Assembly (NCBI GenBank): GCA_914767715.1
Contig: OU612067.1
Span: forward strand, 11,968,001-12,032,000
From: Membranipora membranacea
Taxonomy: Eukaryota > Bryozoa > Gymnolaemata > Cheilostomatida > Membraniporidae
Direction: 5' to 3'
DNA length: 64,000 bases
Part shown: positions 43,701 to 58,700 of the stretch, one piece after another
Position numbering within the stretch: the first letter of the stretch is position 1
How the letters are laid out: every line of letters starts with the position of its first letter
Program-made: the position numbers and the translations under genes
The notes under the pieces: model-generated
What the model was told of the DNA's origin: nothing
Databases searched by the model: none
The model's input: the letters and a program-made list of their open reading frames with translations, nothing else

Positions 43701-46700
43701 GGTGACGTTGTGCAAACCTCTGAGGTTGCAACCTCCAAGTGTGTTTTGACCATAAAGGCTCAAACTTTCTGTATTGTACAATGACTTTGAAGAAAATGCA
43801 TAGGTTTAAATTGTGTAATGAATACTCTCAGAGTGTCAGTCCCATTAGAAAAGTGGATATATTACCCCAGTAAATCAAATATTGTGAGTACATAGGGCAA
43901 ATAAAAAGAATTAAAATTGTGGAAGATAGCAATTTTTTTTCAATGATTTTAGCAAAGATCATAGTGGATCATAGTGGTCAGGGGGAGGCAATATATCACT
44001 ATGATCCACTATGATCCCAATTTTCAGACTTTGCTGCAGTTTTACTGCAATTAGATTCACAGGCTGTTTTATTTCATAACCCCTAATGACTATTCAGCCT
44101 GAGATATTTATAACCATACCAAACATGGCCTAGTAGGACTGTCACTTTAATTGTTATTTTTACCAAAGTAATCCCATTTTGTAAATGAAAAGCAACACTC
44201 TCGAAATTAACATTATCCAATACCACAATCCACTCTCTTTGTTTTGAATTATCTGCTAAACAGATAGGCATATCCTGCACACGCTAGTCCAAATAAACCT
44301 CTTGAAATTTCTCAGCACTTTCTCTCTTTGTTAACATGTCTTCTATTTGATTACACTCCACTTTTCAGACACACAGCAGTTGATCCCTCAACAAGTAAGT
44401 GTAACAGGCATAAGTGGGAGCACTGTACAGATGGAATGGAAGTTACCAGCATCAGGCTATAATATTATGTACCAGGTGAGCTTTACTGGGTGTGATAGAA
44501 AACAATGTTATTGTTGTAAATAAAAACTTATACAGTTGAAATGCTCTGACAAAATTGACTGTGAAAATAGTGTCATTTCAAGTTCATTGTCAGCATAATA
44601 TAAGTAGCAAAATTTTGATTTAATCTTCCAAGTTGAAATAACTACAGAAGGTCATCAAGTATCTATACATGGTGGATCAATGTCAATGATTCTTTATATT
44701 TGCTGTTTAATAGCCATACTTAGATACTTTCCATAAAAAAAAGAATCTTTATTCTGGATTTCTGTTATCCTTCTATAAGACCTAAAATAATGAGCTTAAC
44801 AAAATCTCTACATTCTAACAGTACAGATGTAGTGATGGAACATGGAAGAGTAAGCAAAGTGATCGCTCGGATGTATCAGCTACAGTAGCTGGCTTGAACG
44901 GTAGCAGACGCCATTTATGTTCTGTAAGAGTTGAAAAAACACCACTGGCTGATGTCACTGTGCAAGGAGAGACTCTCTGTTCAGGTACTAGTATTGCTCC
45001 ATTTACTGTTATTGATGTACAGACATTTTTTATCGAACGCTTCGTAATGGATAGTGAGCTCAATCTATGCAATTTTCCCCTTTCAAAATATTGGTTATTA
45101 AATTTGATAATCTAAACAGGATTAAAATGCTAATTAATTTAACTTCATACAGTGCTAACATCATTAGTATCAAATTAATATTTTAGGCACAAACCATCAA
45201 TAATTGTAACTTCAATAAAACCCATTCATTTGAATTTTTTAAAGCTGATGCTCGCCCGACACCCGAGTCGTTATCAGCTAGGACTCCAACTGAAGTTACT
45301 GAAAATGGGAGACGAAGATGGAGATATTTCATCACTTGGAGTGTAGGAATTTAATATTGTCTCCTAGATGTTTGAAAAGATTGTCAAACTGAAAAAAACG
45401 GAAGCAATCCTCTTCTTGTTTACATTGTTAGGCATAATATTATCCTGTATTTCCCCCCAAAGCCACAATACATATGTTAGTTTGCAGTTGAGATGAAAAA
45501 CTACCTAATTTCTTGCCAGTCTGAGCTTCAGTTTCAGTTTGTTATTCGATGTTGAGAGAAACGGCATGTACAACATTACTATGATCAGTTATAGCTTAAT
45601 TGTTAAATTGCAGATGCCTCAAGACTATATACTAGATTGCCTGACAAATATCAACGGAAAATACCAAGTCCAAGTGGATGGCATGATTCTAGCAAATCAA
45701 GCAGCCCCTAGTTACACATATTATACTGATGGAAATGTGAACTTAGAAGTCAAAGTATGGGCGCGTAACAGACAGAATCATATTTCTTACAATTCAGCAA
45801 ATGAAGATCTGACAACACCAACTGGACTACGTGAGTTCTTGATACCCCTAACATAGACAGACTTCTCGAGTCACAGCTTAGAAATCTAAATGGAGCAATG
45901 CTACATGCTCACTTGTCTGCATAGTAATCTCAGTCAATATAATTTTTACAGCACTGGTGCATTGCTTTTCTTGACTTGCATGATTTTTTAACATTTTTAC
46001 AACATTATCAGGCTTTGGGAGCAGTATTTTATTGTCTTTGAGGATAGGCTGGCCGAATAGATCCAATCAACCTGATTTGATTAAGTCTTTCAACACCAAT
46101 AGCCTTGCAGTGAATAGCAAGTGCGCTAACAGCTATTCAGTCAGCATTGAACATAACAAACACATCAGTTGATTTGAACTGGTTTTCATGTCTATAAAAA
46201 CTGCCAACTTGACTTATGGTATTATGGTATTTTATTGAAATCGCAACCTGTAAAATGACTTACATTGAAACAAAGGAACAGGGCAAGATTAAAACATTAA
46301 ATCATTTTACAATTCATTTGTTTATTTGTTTGTTAAAGTTTTCTAAAAGTTAATAAATAAAGTAAATTAAAAATAAATTGTTGACCTCATGTACATTAAC
46401 ATAGATATAGAAAAATGATTGAAAAAAAAAGAAATAAGTATAGTGTTTTCCATTCCACATAGTGAGAAGGATAATGAAAGCATGGTGGCATACATTTTGT
46501 GAATAAAAATGAAAAAGAAAAGAAGAAGCAGAGTGTGGCAAACAAAAATACAAGATAAGAGCATTATGTATGATTAAAGGAAAATTATTCATAAGGCTGG
46601 TTCGATTTAATTACAAATGTATGAAAGATGTTTAAACAGGCTGATTTGCTTAGGTTTTATCTGAATGAGGGTTTAATTATTAAACAGTTGCTACGAAGTG

Positions 46701-49700
46701 AACAAAAATGTCTGTTCGATTTGCAAATAGGATGAAGTGCTCTGAAGTACGGCCTTTATGAACTCGCGATTTCACAAACTAATGAAAAAGAAAGTTCCTT
46801 CTACTGTGGAGAGTATGTAAATATAGGAGTAAGCAAAGCAAATTGTTTCAGAGCTGAAGTTATGATTCTGATCGATCTATTTTGTACTTCTTCTATGTTT
46901 TCTGAATTTGTTGCATACCATCAAGGTACACAATGAACTGCATTTTACTATTTGTCTGATCATTGATTTGTATGTCTTTAATGAGTTTCCTACTGCCATG
47001 TATTTTTTTAGTTTTGATAAGAAGTAGACCATTTTGTTTGCTTTAGAGGCAGTGGCATTAGCCTAAAGGGTGAATCTAAGCTTTGAAGCAAGGATAACTC
47101 CAAGAAAATTAAGCAAATTCCTGAATTCAATTTTCAAATTTCTTATTTGGATTCAGTAAAATCTTTTACTTCTATATTTAAAAAAATACAGTATTGTGTT
47201 TTGGATAAGTTAAGTTGAAGGAAATTGTTTGAATACCTATTTATAGTGTCAAATGCTTTACGTAAGACAGCGCACCCATGAAATTCAGTTGTGGGTTGTC
47301 TAGCATTTCTCCAATTTTGTACAAGGGAAATTATTAAATGTTCACTGGAATGGTACTTACAAAACTGAATTGTCGATCTGAGAGTATTCCATGTGTTTCG
47401 ATAAAGGTGATAGTTTGATTTTTCATATCCAGCTCAAACACTATTGATTGGTCTGTTGGCTGCGATGGTCGGTTTTATCGCCCTTCTTAAAGAGTGGGGT
47501 AACCAGGGCTGTTTTATGCCTGAGCTAGACCACAAGTTTCCACTGCAATTATATCTCTAGAGCTTAACTACCAGTCCATTTATTTGATTTTGCTATCCAT
47601 CGATGCAAAGATACCGTGTTGATGTTACTGCAATAGTTGTTAAATGCAAAATATATCAAGCGTTCAATTATTTTACCTAGAATCAATCTACAATATTATT
47701 TCATCAGCAATCGGAAATCGGCCCAGATTAATAAGATGAATTCGAAACATAAAAGCAAAATTTACCGGATATCATTTTTGGTAAATTTAACACTAGTTGA
47801 GGGTGAACATTTTTAGCACTCCAGGCATGTGCAATATCATAGCATCGGCTGAATTTTCTTCAATTCTAAGGAAGGTTGAACCTTCGGAGAGAGTAACGAA
47901 ATTTCCAGAATGAAGTTCGAATAAGACCACATTCTACTACAGACTGAACTGCACAAATAGCTATCTTATCTGTTGCTAGCCTCATTTGTTTCCCAATGAT
48001 TACGAAGAATCAATACACATTTTGTGAACAGTTTTATGTACAAAATCAACAACTCATTTAAAAGAAGCAGAGCATGGCAAACTTCTGCAGTGGGCAATAT
48101 TGATATCCTCAATATGGAGTTGAAATCTTCAACATTTAACCTTTGACGGTAAAAACCATACCAGCACTAGGCGGAAATGAACTGATCTTTTATATCCGAT
48201 GTAGTTCATATGGTTTCATAATGGAATGATATTCTATGAGCTTGTGTATAGCAACATCAATTACCAGGTATCCAGAGAAACCACCGAATCAATTTTTGGT
48301 TATGGCAAAAATTATTCAAGAAATACAATGGATTTTTGCATGATGACTCATTCCACATGGTCTTGTCAAAATAAAAATGGATCGCTTTGTATTCTTTCAG
48401 CTCCACAAGTTCGACCTCAGGATGTAACCCTCACTGCTCCAGTAGACAACTGCATTGAGATTTCACACACAGGAGTAGAATACCATAATGCACCTACCTC
48501 ACATATCAACTACCAGGTACCTTATCACAATGTAAAACATTGTTTTCTATGATTGATTTGGAGAAAAATACTCAATTACTACAATAACTTAGAAATGCTA
48601 CATTAATCTGGCTGGAAGCAGTAGATCTACTTTTACATTTTGGATAACATTGCTGTATCATGTACTCAACCTGCTGAGAAAACCAAATTTACTTTTATGT
48701 AGACCAACAGCCAAATAAAGAGTTTGTGACTCAGCAGACAGATGATCGATTGTTATTGTTTCAGCACAAGTGCACCTCCATGGGTAACTGGCAGAATATA
48801 CCAGATAACAAAAGAAGATGTGGCTACTCAGCTTATCAGTATGTGACCTGTGAGATCAGAGCCAATAAATTCAGTCAAACTACGTCAGCTTCCAAATACA
48901 CAAAATGTGGAAGTATGCATTTCACTGAGAATGTACAAATTTTATCATTGCCCAACATCCATTGAAGGCCATATTTTATTATAATAGGGAGCAAATTGTC
49001 AGCCTCAAAATATTTTCCTGATGATTTCGCTACCAATTTTCAAGCCATGCCGACTGAGCAACTTTACACGACATAAAAATTGATAACTATTGTGTTCATT
49101 ATTCATTTTGTTCTAAACTTCATTGACTCTGACAAGTGTAGCTGGACAAATACGTCAAAGGCCATGTGGGAAATTTAGATAGCAGTAATATTGTCAGAAA
49201 CTTGTAGGAAGTCATGCATAATTCATAGACGTGAGGTTGGTTAGTGAGGATAACATGGCTTCTGTTGAGAAAACTACCCCACATGTATTTTAGTGCTATG
49301 AAAATTAAAGTAAAAAATGGCAGCTGTGAAAAAACAACCTATGCCAGCCAGCTTTGGCTGTTTCTTTCCACATTATCCCAACTCAACAATTCAAGGATAT
49401 TTTCTTTATATTGTAACAGGTCCGGAAAAGGTTGAAAACACCAACGTTAGTAAATTAAATTCACCAGAGATAGACCAGCAGAGGTTTCGCTGGAAATACA
49501 CAGTCACTTGGCAGGTGAGTAGTTGGTGAACTCAAATGATAACTGATACGATAACTGATTATAATGATCAAAAACTTATCACAGCAATATATATTGCATG
49601 CATGAAAATCATATGAGTAGAACTAGTAATAAGAAGCGCAGAGTTATTTCCAGGTTTGATGTTAAGAAACTGATTTATATGATCTCGTCTATTCCAGGAT

Positions 49701-52700
49701 CCAGGAGATCTAAGATGCGCAAGCATTCGTACGAATTACCCATACCAGATAAAGGGCGGTGATCGTACAGGATGGACTAATTGGGCAACCAAAAGCTATG
49801 AATTCTATGCTGATGGATACAAGTCTATCACCCTTCTTGTCAAGGTTTTCAACAATGCTAACATTGGTTCTTCGGAAAAGGAAATAACCTTTACAACAAG
49901 CAAGCTTCGTGAGTGAGAATTATCAGTTCTAGTTATTTCATTGACAGTTATAAGGACTTGTCAACAATATTTCATATTTCAAATCTAAAAATTATGTTTC
50001 TGTTTACAGCGCAATAACAGGCCCTGTGAACGCCTCTAAAGTCTGCTCATTTCCCTTCATTTATAATCTTCAGGTCCACAGAAGAAGCCTCGTAACTTTG
50101 TTTTGACGGCCTCCTCTGCTTATTGTGTATCCTTTTCTTGGGATCATCCAGAACATCTCAACTCAGAGCCTTCAGATGTCCATTACCAGGTAATCTAATA
50201 ATCAAGTTGACTAGTTTATAACTATAGACTGTCAAGGATTGCTTTGGAGACGAAAAAATAGCGCAATCCCGACAAACTCATAATGACATTGCATTACTTA
50301 AATTGAACTTGAAATCATGTACAAGGCCATTGACAAGTTTCATTTGTTTCAAGTTATCCGCCAAATTGTTGGTAGAATAGAGACGATCTTAAACTTGCTT
50401 ACAAGCTTAATTCTTGGCTGTCACTCAGAATTATAATCTACTTGAAATTTCGAAAAAATCCTTTGTTATCATGAGAATCAAAAAATCTATCCATCTATCT
50501 ATCTATACTGTTAGTTCCTAAAAGTTTCAATTGTCTTCTGGAGGGCTTTACATTAATGGCTCAAGCTTGTAAATCAGAGACTTAATAGTAACAAGAAACA
50601 GGAAAAAAACATCCACTAAGAGGAGCCATCTTTAGTTTGCCTTAAATCTATGTTTGAGTGAACATTTTAATATTTTACCACATTGAGCTTGAATCTATGT
50701 GTGGTAATGCAAGATATTCATCTGTGAGACCGATCAATTTTATTCAAAAGATCCATCTTTCAGAGTGAAAGCTGAGCTTATTTGAATTAAAATAATTGCA
50801 ATGCAGCAGATGTGATCAATTTTATAAATATATGCAACCTAAAAATGAATGACTGCACAAAAGGCTGGTCCGCCATGTATACAAAGTTCACTGGAGGAGA
50901 CTTTTCATTGTCTTTTGAATCTTGATTAACAGCACAACTGTGACTCTAATTGATGGCAGACAATTAACGATATTAACCAAACTTGTGGATTCACGGCATA
51001 CACAGAGGTAACTTGTCTACTGAAAGCAGTTAATAATTGGGGTGAGAGTTCTTCAGCGACAGCAGTAGCAACCACCAGATGTGCAGGTAAATTTCAAATT
51101 TTGCAAGTAAAAGATTTTTCAGAAGCTATACTTTTCTGCGATGGTCGTGATGACTGATGATCATACTTTGCTAGTGCTATTGCAACATGATCATTTTGTC
51201 TTCAAGCACTTCTGATCCATGTGCAATTGAAAAATCTTTCTCATTAAATTGAATTGTGATGATTAGGCTAAGCTGGCATAAATGTGGTAGGAAGGGAGGT
51301 CAAATTTGCATTGTTAATTGCCGGCACAGGTCTGCAGTATCAGAGCTGTGCACTTGCAAACAGCTCAAAAACCACTGTGGGAAAACCCAAAGAAGAATTT
51401 CACTTGTCATGCCTACATTTTAAAACTTCAGAACAGATACAAACTTCACATGATGTATTGCAAAAATTGTTAGTTTACTGGCTAGATTCGTTTATTATAT
51501 GATTATTATATGATTCGTTTATTATATGATTATGTTTCATTACAATAGAACCATCTTCTCCAAGAAGTATTATATTCACTGATCAGGACACAGGGACAGA
51601 TTCTGGACGTCTTAGACGAAAATACAGAGTGAGCTGGACTGTGAGTGTGATTCTGTCAACCTCATTTACCTTCCAGATTCAATAAACTATTTAAACCATT
51701 TTTTTCCAAGCCTATGAAATATTTGTACTTTTGTTCCTGGCGAAAAAATGTGATTCATAATTATTACTACATTACTCATTTTTTAACAGGAACCAGAGAC
51801 AATCAACTGTCATTCTCTGCGATCTACCAATAAATATTCATTCAAAGATCCTGCCGGCACCTGGCATGACACTAATGATAAGTTTTACATAGTCTTCACT
51901 GAGGGAAATATCACAGTCACAGTGGGAGTGAGAGCCAGAAACAACGAAGATTTTGTGTCGCCTGTGCAAAGCAGATCGTACGCAACTCATTCATTACGTA
52001 AGTTTTTTTTCTGAAAAAATGCAGGGAAGCAACACATGAATGTTGTTGGAATTTGTCGACATATACAATTCCTTTCGGGTAATAGGTTGTGAGTTCTTTT
52101 AACTGGAGATTTGGTGGTCATGCATGAATGACTGCTTAACCCAGAACAAAGCCTGGTACTAAGCTATGAAATATTCAAATTCTACCACTGTCATGTCATT
52201 ATTTGGTCTAGTGTCCCCCCCTCCCCCCGGAAAAAAAGTAATGCACTGCATATAGCTCCCAGATAGGCTTATTGTAACAATCAATTCAGCATCCAGGTTC
52301 ACATGTTCATTCAATGACCTGAATATATATGTTTTTGTAGGACCACAGAAAGCACCAACTGCAGTACAAATATTCTCACAAACACCTCATTGTGTTACTC
52401 TCTCTTGGGACCCACCACAATACGTCAATGGATACATAGAATATTATCAGGTATGATCAAGTCTATAGAAAGGATTTTCCTGACTCCGAGGTTTGGTTTA
52501 CCTTACCAATGCATCTCAACCTTAGTCTTGTTTCTACATTCAAGTTAAGCTGTAGCTCCACGAGACGATGTAATCACAGGCCGATGGCATGTCTTGACAT
52601 GCTCAGCCGATCTCACACTGCTACACAGGCCTATGAGTTAGTATACGATGGTCTAGTGAGTCATAGTGGGGTAATAAATCAGGTGCCTAGATTGACCAAT

Positions 52701-55700
52701 GAACTCCCTCAGCTCAATCGGTTGACCAATGATATTTAATGGGCGTGTTAACAAATGACCGGATATGGATGTCATATTAAATCCGGGTCTTTGTCACTTT
52801 GAATCTGTACCAAATAAAATTTCAGTCTTCTGTAAAATTGATTTTCCTATGCTATACTATAGATGTCATGTCAGGACATCTTCCATTTCCAAGTGATACA
52901 GCTATTACCTTCCATATTTTCACTACAGCACCACTCCTATCTTTGTAGTTATGGTCTTTTTTATCATAAATAGGAGGATGTGATTTTACTACAGATATTA
53001 TCAACTCCTCCATTTTTGATAGCCTGTCACGATTTGATAGATGACGTGTTTAACCGCGTAATTATTGAAGCAAGCAATCAACAACCAATCAGCATAGAGG
53101 ATCGTCCAGATCACTCTGGCAAAAGACCAACAAGTTTGATGTCCACTTTACACGAGTAATCACTCGTGCAGATCCCCCGATTAACCACTCGTGACCCCAA
53201 ATCGATGTAAAAATCGGCTCATGTAGCCATGGCTTTAGGCATGTTCCATGAACAAGTCTGTCTAAATGCCAAAGGACTTAAAAATCACGAACATCTGCGA
53301 AAAAGCTATGTTTTCAACTGAAAGTGTGCTAAAGGCCTTTCGGTCAGCATGATTCCGATCAGTATAATGCCCGAGCTGCAGATTGCAACATTCATGAATT
53401 TTTTACGAACTGGTCTAATAACAAAGCGATTATTGGAACTATGTATTGCGAGAGGTGCTTTAGGAGCAAGTTTTTTCCGGGTTCTGGAAAACGCGAAAAC
53501 AATTTTTCCTTGTAAAACTGATTTTCCGCCTTTCTGCGTTTTCCAGAACCCGTGTTTCCTCAGACACCGCGAACATCAGCACAGCTCATACACACTTTCC
53601 GCAATATGCCTTTCACAGAATCGACTGATCATAATGATTATAACTGCAACGAATTCCGGAAAAACTCCAGATCAATGCCACACCTCGCAGTAAATCATAG
53701 AATAAAAAGTGATTGGGAGCAACTTATACATACCATGTTAACACAAACAGTCAACAGTTAGTATATTAATATTGAAAATACATTTAAAGCATTTGAGATA
53801 ATGATTGGCGATTGGACATGATTTGTTTTTTTCTAATACTTGTCATTTAATTGGCACTTTAATACTTGGTTTTGATTTTCATATGAGGTGATTTGATTTA
53901 ATTCCAAACCAACTCAATGAGATTTTAGTTAGCACGCAGGTGCAGAAATCATTACCACTTTTCTTACCTCAATGATTAACAAGATAGCTGGGGGTCCCTA
54001 TAGGAGGGGGGCGACTAATACGCCATTTCCTGGTTAACCCCCAATAAGTTAGAAATAAACATTTAAGTAAGTACAGTAAGTTGCTGGAGAACAGCATGGG
54101 CAGGGCAAGAACTTTATAGGCGGAAATTTGGCCTCGATACTTTAGAAAAGGCGGAAAATTTAGCACCAATCACACATGCACCCAAGTCACCTTTCACACA
54201 CTGAGAAATATAGTAACATAAGGTAGTATTTTAGGGCGGGAGGGTGGGAATTGTGAAAAGACGACTTGTCACTTCAGTTGTCTAGAATGAATGGGATGAG
54301 AAAAACCCGCTAACTGACGAGATAAGTAAATTTGCAAAAAGTCGCTATAAGGTGCGCCGTGGTACAGGATGATGCTTAAGGTAAGATAACTACAAAATAT
54401 GACTCTGAGGCCAGATTAAAGCTTAGTAAGTTTTACCAGTTATAACACAGTACTGTGTTATTAAATAACTGAGCCTTGTCACATTGCTCAAGAAAAAATG
54501 AGTTCTTTAGTTGTAAAAAACTCTGTATTTTTTCTTACCTCAATGATTTACAAGACAGTTCGGATTTCCCTATAGGAGGAGGGCGACTAATACGCCATTT
54601 CCTGGTTAACCCCCAATAAGTTAGAAATAAAAATTTAAGTAAGTGCAGTAAGTTGCTGGAGAACAGCATGGGCAGGGCAAGAAATTTATAGGAGGAAATT
54701 CGGCCTCGATACTTTAGAAAAGGCGGAAAATTTAGCACCAAAGGAGAGGAGTTTATAACGGAACTCCCTTATGCCAAATACAAAGCCCAATAAAGTATCA
54801 GTTATGTTTAATATAACTTAAGTAGGCATCTATTTCCACCTGTCATGAACCTGTATCTGAACTGCGGTCCATCCTCTCTTTCTAGCCCAAGTAGCCCCTC
54901 CATCCATGACGGAAACAGTGCGGTGTGAGCTTCGATTTTATCCCCGCTCGACCAGCTACATACTGTAATATTTTCCCAAACTCCTGGGCGGAAACATCAA
55001 AGAGTGGCGACTCAGGGAGTTTATGCCCAAACAAATCCAGGTATTGCTGTAGCAACAGCACTGGTTTCAAGGGTTTGCCGGAGTTGCCAACAAGTTTGAC
55101 CCTAGCTTCTGTCTTAGAGTGTTTGAACGACCTAAGAGCTAAATGACAAAAGGTTTTATCCTTTGACCAATGCACATCTCCGAACAGAAGGGCATCGGAG
55201 CTAGCTGTGGTGCAAAACTCTGATGGTCGAAGAAACCCGTAAAAAGCTTCTGCCATCATGCATTGGAATTGGCACGCAACTCTAGGAGCAAGTATTTCAG
55301 CTGCCCTGTCAAGTCTGAGCAGATGACTGGAAGACACTGCAGTTTTCTTGCCTGCTTTAGACTCATTCCTATACCCTTTTGGCAGCATCTTGAGTCTTTC
55401 TGAGTCCAGGGATACTTTTAGGTCTAACTTGCGAAAAGAATGGCGTAGGGCGGAGACGTGGGTCAGTACTGTACTGTAAGCAAGGCCCTCTTTCTTCAGA
55501 TGTGCAGTCTACAACTCCACAGAAGATTTACAGGCTTCTGTCTGGTAAGAAAGGTCCATGCTATCATAGAACTTTTTGAATTTGTTAAAATATTTGTCAT
55601 AAATCTTTGCAGACGCCGGGCATACTGACGCACCGATCAGTCTGTCCACTTCTTCTTCAAGTTCTACAAAAGAATAGGAAATAATTGAATGTATCATTAA

Positions 55701-58700
55701 ATGTAAAGATACCTAATTTATAAGGTCAAGAAGAAACTAATTTAACCCACGGGTGAAGAACTGCCCTGCTGACAAGGGACGACTAATACATCATTGCGAT
55801 AACTGATTGTTAGATCCATGTAGATACAACATACAGTGGTGCAGGTACCACTGTACAACACACAGGTCTTCAGCTAGAAACCATGAAGCAAGCGCTGTTT
55901 AGAGGCCTTATCTAGAACAACCTCCTCATGGCCGGCCCCAGCAGCATGAAGCCACCCCTTTGCGTTGCTGAGCATCTTAATCAATCTCATCAATCCCTCA
56001 GTGCATTTTGTAAGTTTTGGTGGTTTGACATAATTGGTGTGTTTACGCTGTTGCGCAACCAGGTAGACTACCAACTCTTCATTGTTTCAGTGGGCTGACT
56101 GTGCTTTCCTGTCTCGCTCTGCCTGCATTTTATGCGAGGGCCAAGCTTTTAATCCTATGTTTGTAATACCTTAGATCTAACTCAGACTCACTTTGATTTT
56201 TCACCCTGCAGAGATTAAACTACTTTAATTTGAGTATTAAAGGCATAATCCTGCTTAGCCTTCTACCCCAAGCAGTTTGCTTATCATCACTAAATCCCCT
56301 CATTCTAATCCTTACAAGGAATATAACAAAAGGAATTAAATGCTGGCCAACTCCACAAAACAAAGTGATTGTGTTAAACCCCAGCTTACAAGTAATAGGA
56401 TTACTTAGCTTTTGTCTTCACACAGTGCTGTTGCCAAATCCATGCAGATGCGCTTTCTGCCTCATGTACTATGCTTTTTGTGGCTTGTTTGAGTGCTCTT
56501 CCTGAAAGCCCAACTCTAGTCAGAAATTTGGTAGCTGATCTAGCCATGAATCCACGGCAGCCAACTTCCACTGCGAATAATTCGCAATTCCAACCTTTGT
56601 CTTGGCATTGTGTGACCAGATCTTCGTATCTTGTCAATCGCGTCCAGCCCTGTAATGAGTTTTTTTACACCTCGTTTCCGCGAAACCTGTCTGTGAACTA
56701 TACCATCTTCCTAAGCTCTTCACAGGCTGCTCTGCAAGCGTAGGAATACGCTCTGTTCCTATGAAGTAGGTATTTGGTACAAGTTTGCCTTTACACAAAG
56801 ACAGGGACCGGCGCTTTTGCTAGGTTTGAATCGCATCGCACATCTCTCTATCAACTCATGCAGTCTATCGATTGAAGCTACAACCTGGGCCTTATCTGGT
56901 GATATTATTGTAATATCGTCCATAAAGGCCCTCATGGGCGGTAGTATCTGGTTATTCGCAACCTGGATCCCATTCACACCGCCTTGTGAATTCCGTATCC
57001 AGGTAATGAAACCCGAGTTGATTGGGTCAAGATGGTGGGGGATGACTATTGGATCTGATCTCATAGCAGGAAATGTAAGCCGAAATTTCTCTATTTTGCC
57101 TCTTGATAAAAGATCTGGACCGATATTATCCACACCTTTCACATGGAATGCGGTGATGTGAATATTCCTGTTCAGGCAGAGCTTTGCAATGTGGCGAAGC
57201 ATCCTACGTAGAACAGGTTCCTTACTGTATAGCTTGTTGATAACGGCGACTAGGGCCATGTTGTCGGTGAACACTCGAAAGGAACAGTTGGCCACACCCT
57301 CCTGAAGCATCAGGAGAGCAATCACTATGGGGAACAGTTCCAGCACTGCTATATTAGGCACTGCAACCTGAGGCCAGGATCCGTAAAACCACTGGTCTCC
57401 CCAGACGCCTCCAAAACCCTCAGAAGTTGATGCGTCTGTGATTAACGGTGGGAATGAAGTAAAATCCGCCAGGACAATGTCTTATGGTTTTTCAGGAGGG
57501 GCCTCAAGTATAGCACACCACACCCTTAGATCCTCTTTCACTTCCTCACTCACTCGCCTTCTCTTGTTCTTACTCTAAGACAGAACACCTGCTAATCCAC
57601 CATACACACTACTAAGGTAGGTGCGTCCTGCTCGCACCACTTGTGCCAAAGAGTTTCCTTCTTTGTAAGTCTATCCCTAGACCTAAGAAAACTAGCCGTT
57701 GAGTTGCCCGGACGGTTTTATGAGCAGCTATGGGGATTCCTACCCAAAGACAAAGGTCCTCGAAAGCACTAAGGGCTGCATCACAAGCTTCTCTGAAACT
57801 CGCCATAAACAGAAAGTCATCTAGATTGTTAAACACATCAGCATCTTCCCTGTAAACATTGTGGAACATTGACTTTATGCGATCACTAATTCTCTGGAAA
57901 ATGTTACAAGATGATCAAGCGCCCATTGGAAGAATCCTGTCGATGTAAAACTCTCCCTGAACACAAATTCCTAAGTATTTCCAGTCCTGGGTCCGAATCG
58001 GGACTATTCTATATGCATCCGCTAAATCCACTTTGGCTAGCCACACGTTACCAAGAGGCTGTCTGGTTACCATGGTCTTTGCAACATCCTCAACTCAACA
58101 ATAATGGACTGATTTATTTTCCTCTTTGATGAAGTCATTCACAGAGTTACCTTGTGGGGATGAAAGATTGAAAATCAATCGGTGCTTTGTTCTACATGGT
58201 TTTGGTATCACATAAAGAGGAAATATTATCATATCATGTAGCGGAGGGATTGCGAAAGGCCCTATTATTCTATTGTGTTTTTGTTCTTCTTTTAGCTTAG
58301 CCAATATTGCAGCATTTGCTGGTTTGAGCCTCACTTCCGTTTTTGATATTGAGCAGTTCTCTTGAACGCCTAGTGAAAACCCGTTCGAGAACCCTTCTAC
58401 CATAAATTCTTTGTCCACACAACCCTCTAGTTCAGTTGCCAGTTTGGATGGGCTGACTGGAGTTTGTATCTTATGGCTCTCAAAATCTGAAAATAAAGGT
58501 TGTTATTATGCAACTTGCTAGACACAATTATTTCTGCGCCAATCATAAATGTGACCAAACCCCCCCCCCCTCCCCCCATCCTGAGGAGGCCGACTAATAC
58601 GGCATCATTGACGTCACCATGCACAGTTAAGAAGCCTTTTGTTTAGAGCATATGAAGTCTGGGTGTTGGGCGCTATAGCACACCTTGCAGTTATGGGCGA

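Noticed and set aside
46350-46592. 80-codon hydrophobic minus-strand open frame
   Set aside because: Phe-rich translation of AT-rich DNA at the edge of a LINE relic; no signal or domain pattern.
53151-53193. CACGAGT/ACTCGTG inverted repeat as a regulatory site
   Set aside because: Short, isolated, in intronic DNA with no associated gene or element; may be chance.
54535-54741. Open frames in the two terminal repeats (about 66 codons each)
   Set aside because: Both copies are similar only because the DNA is a direct repeat; no coding support.
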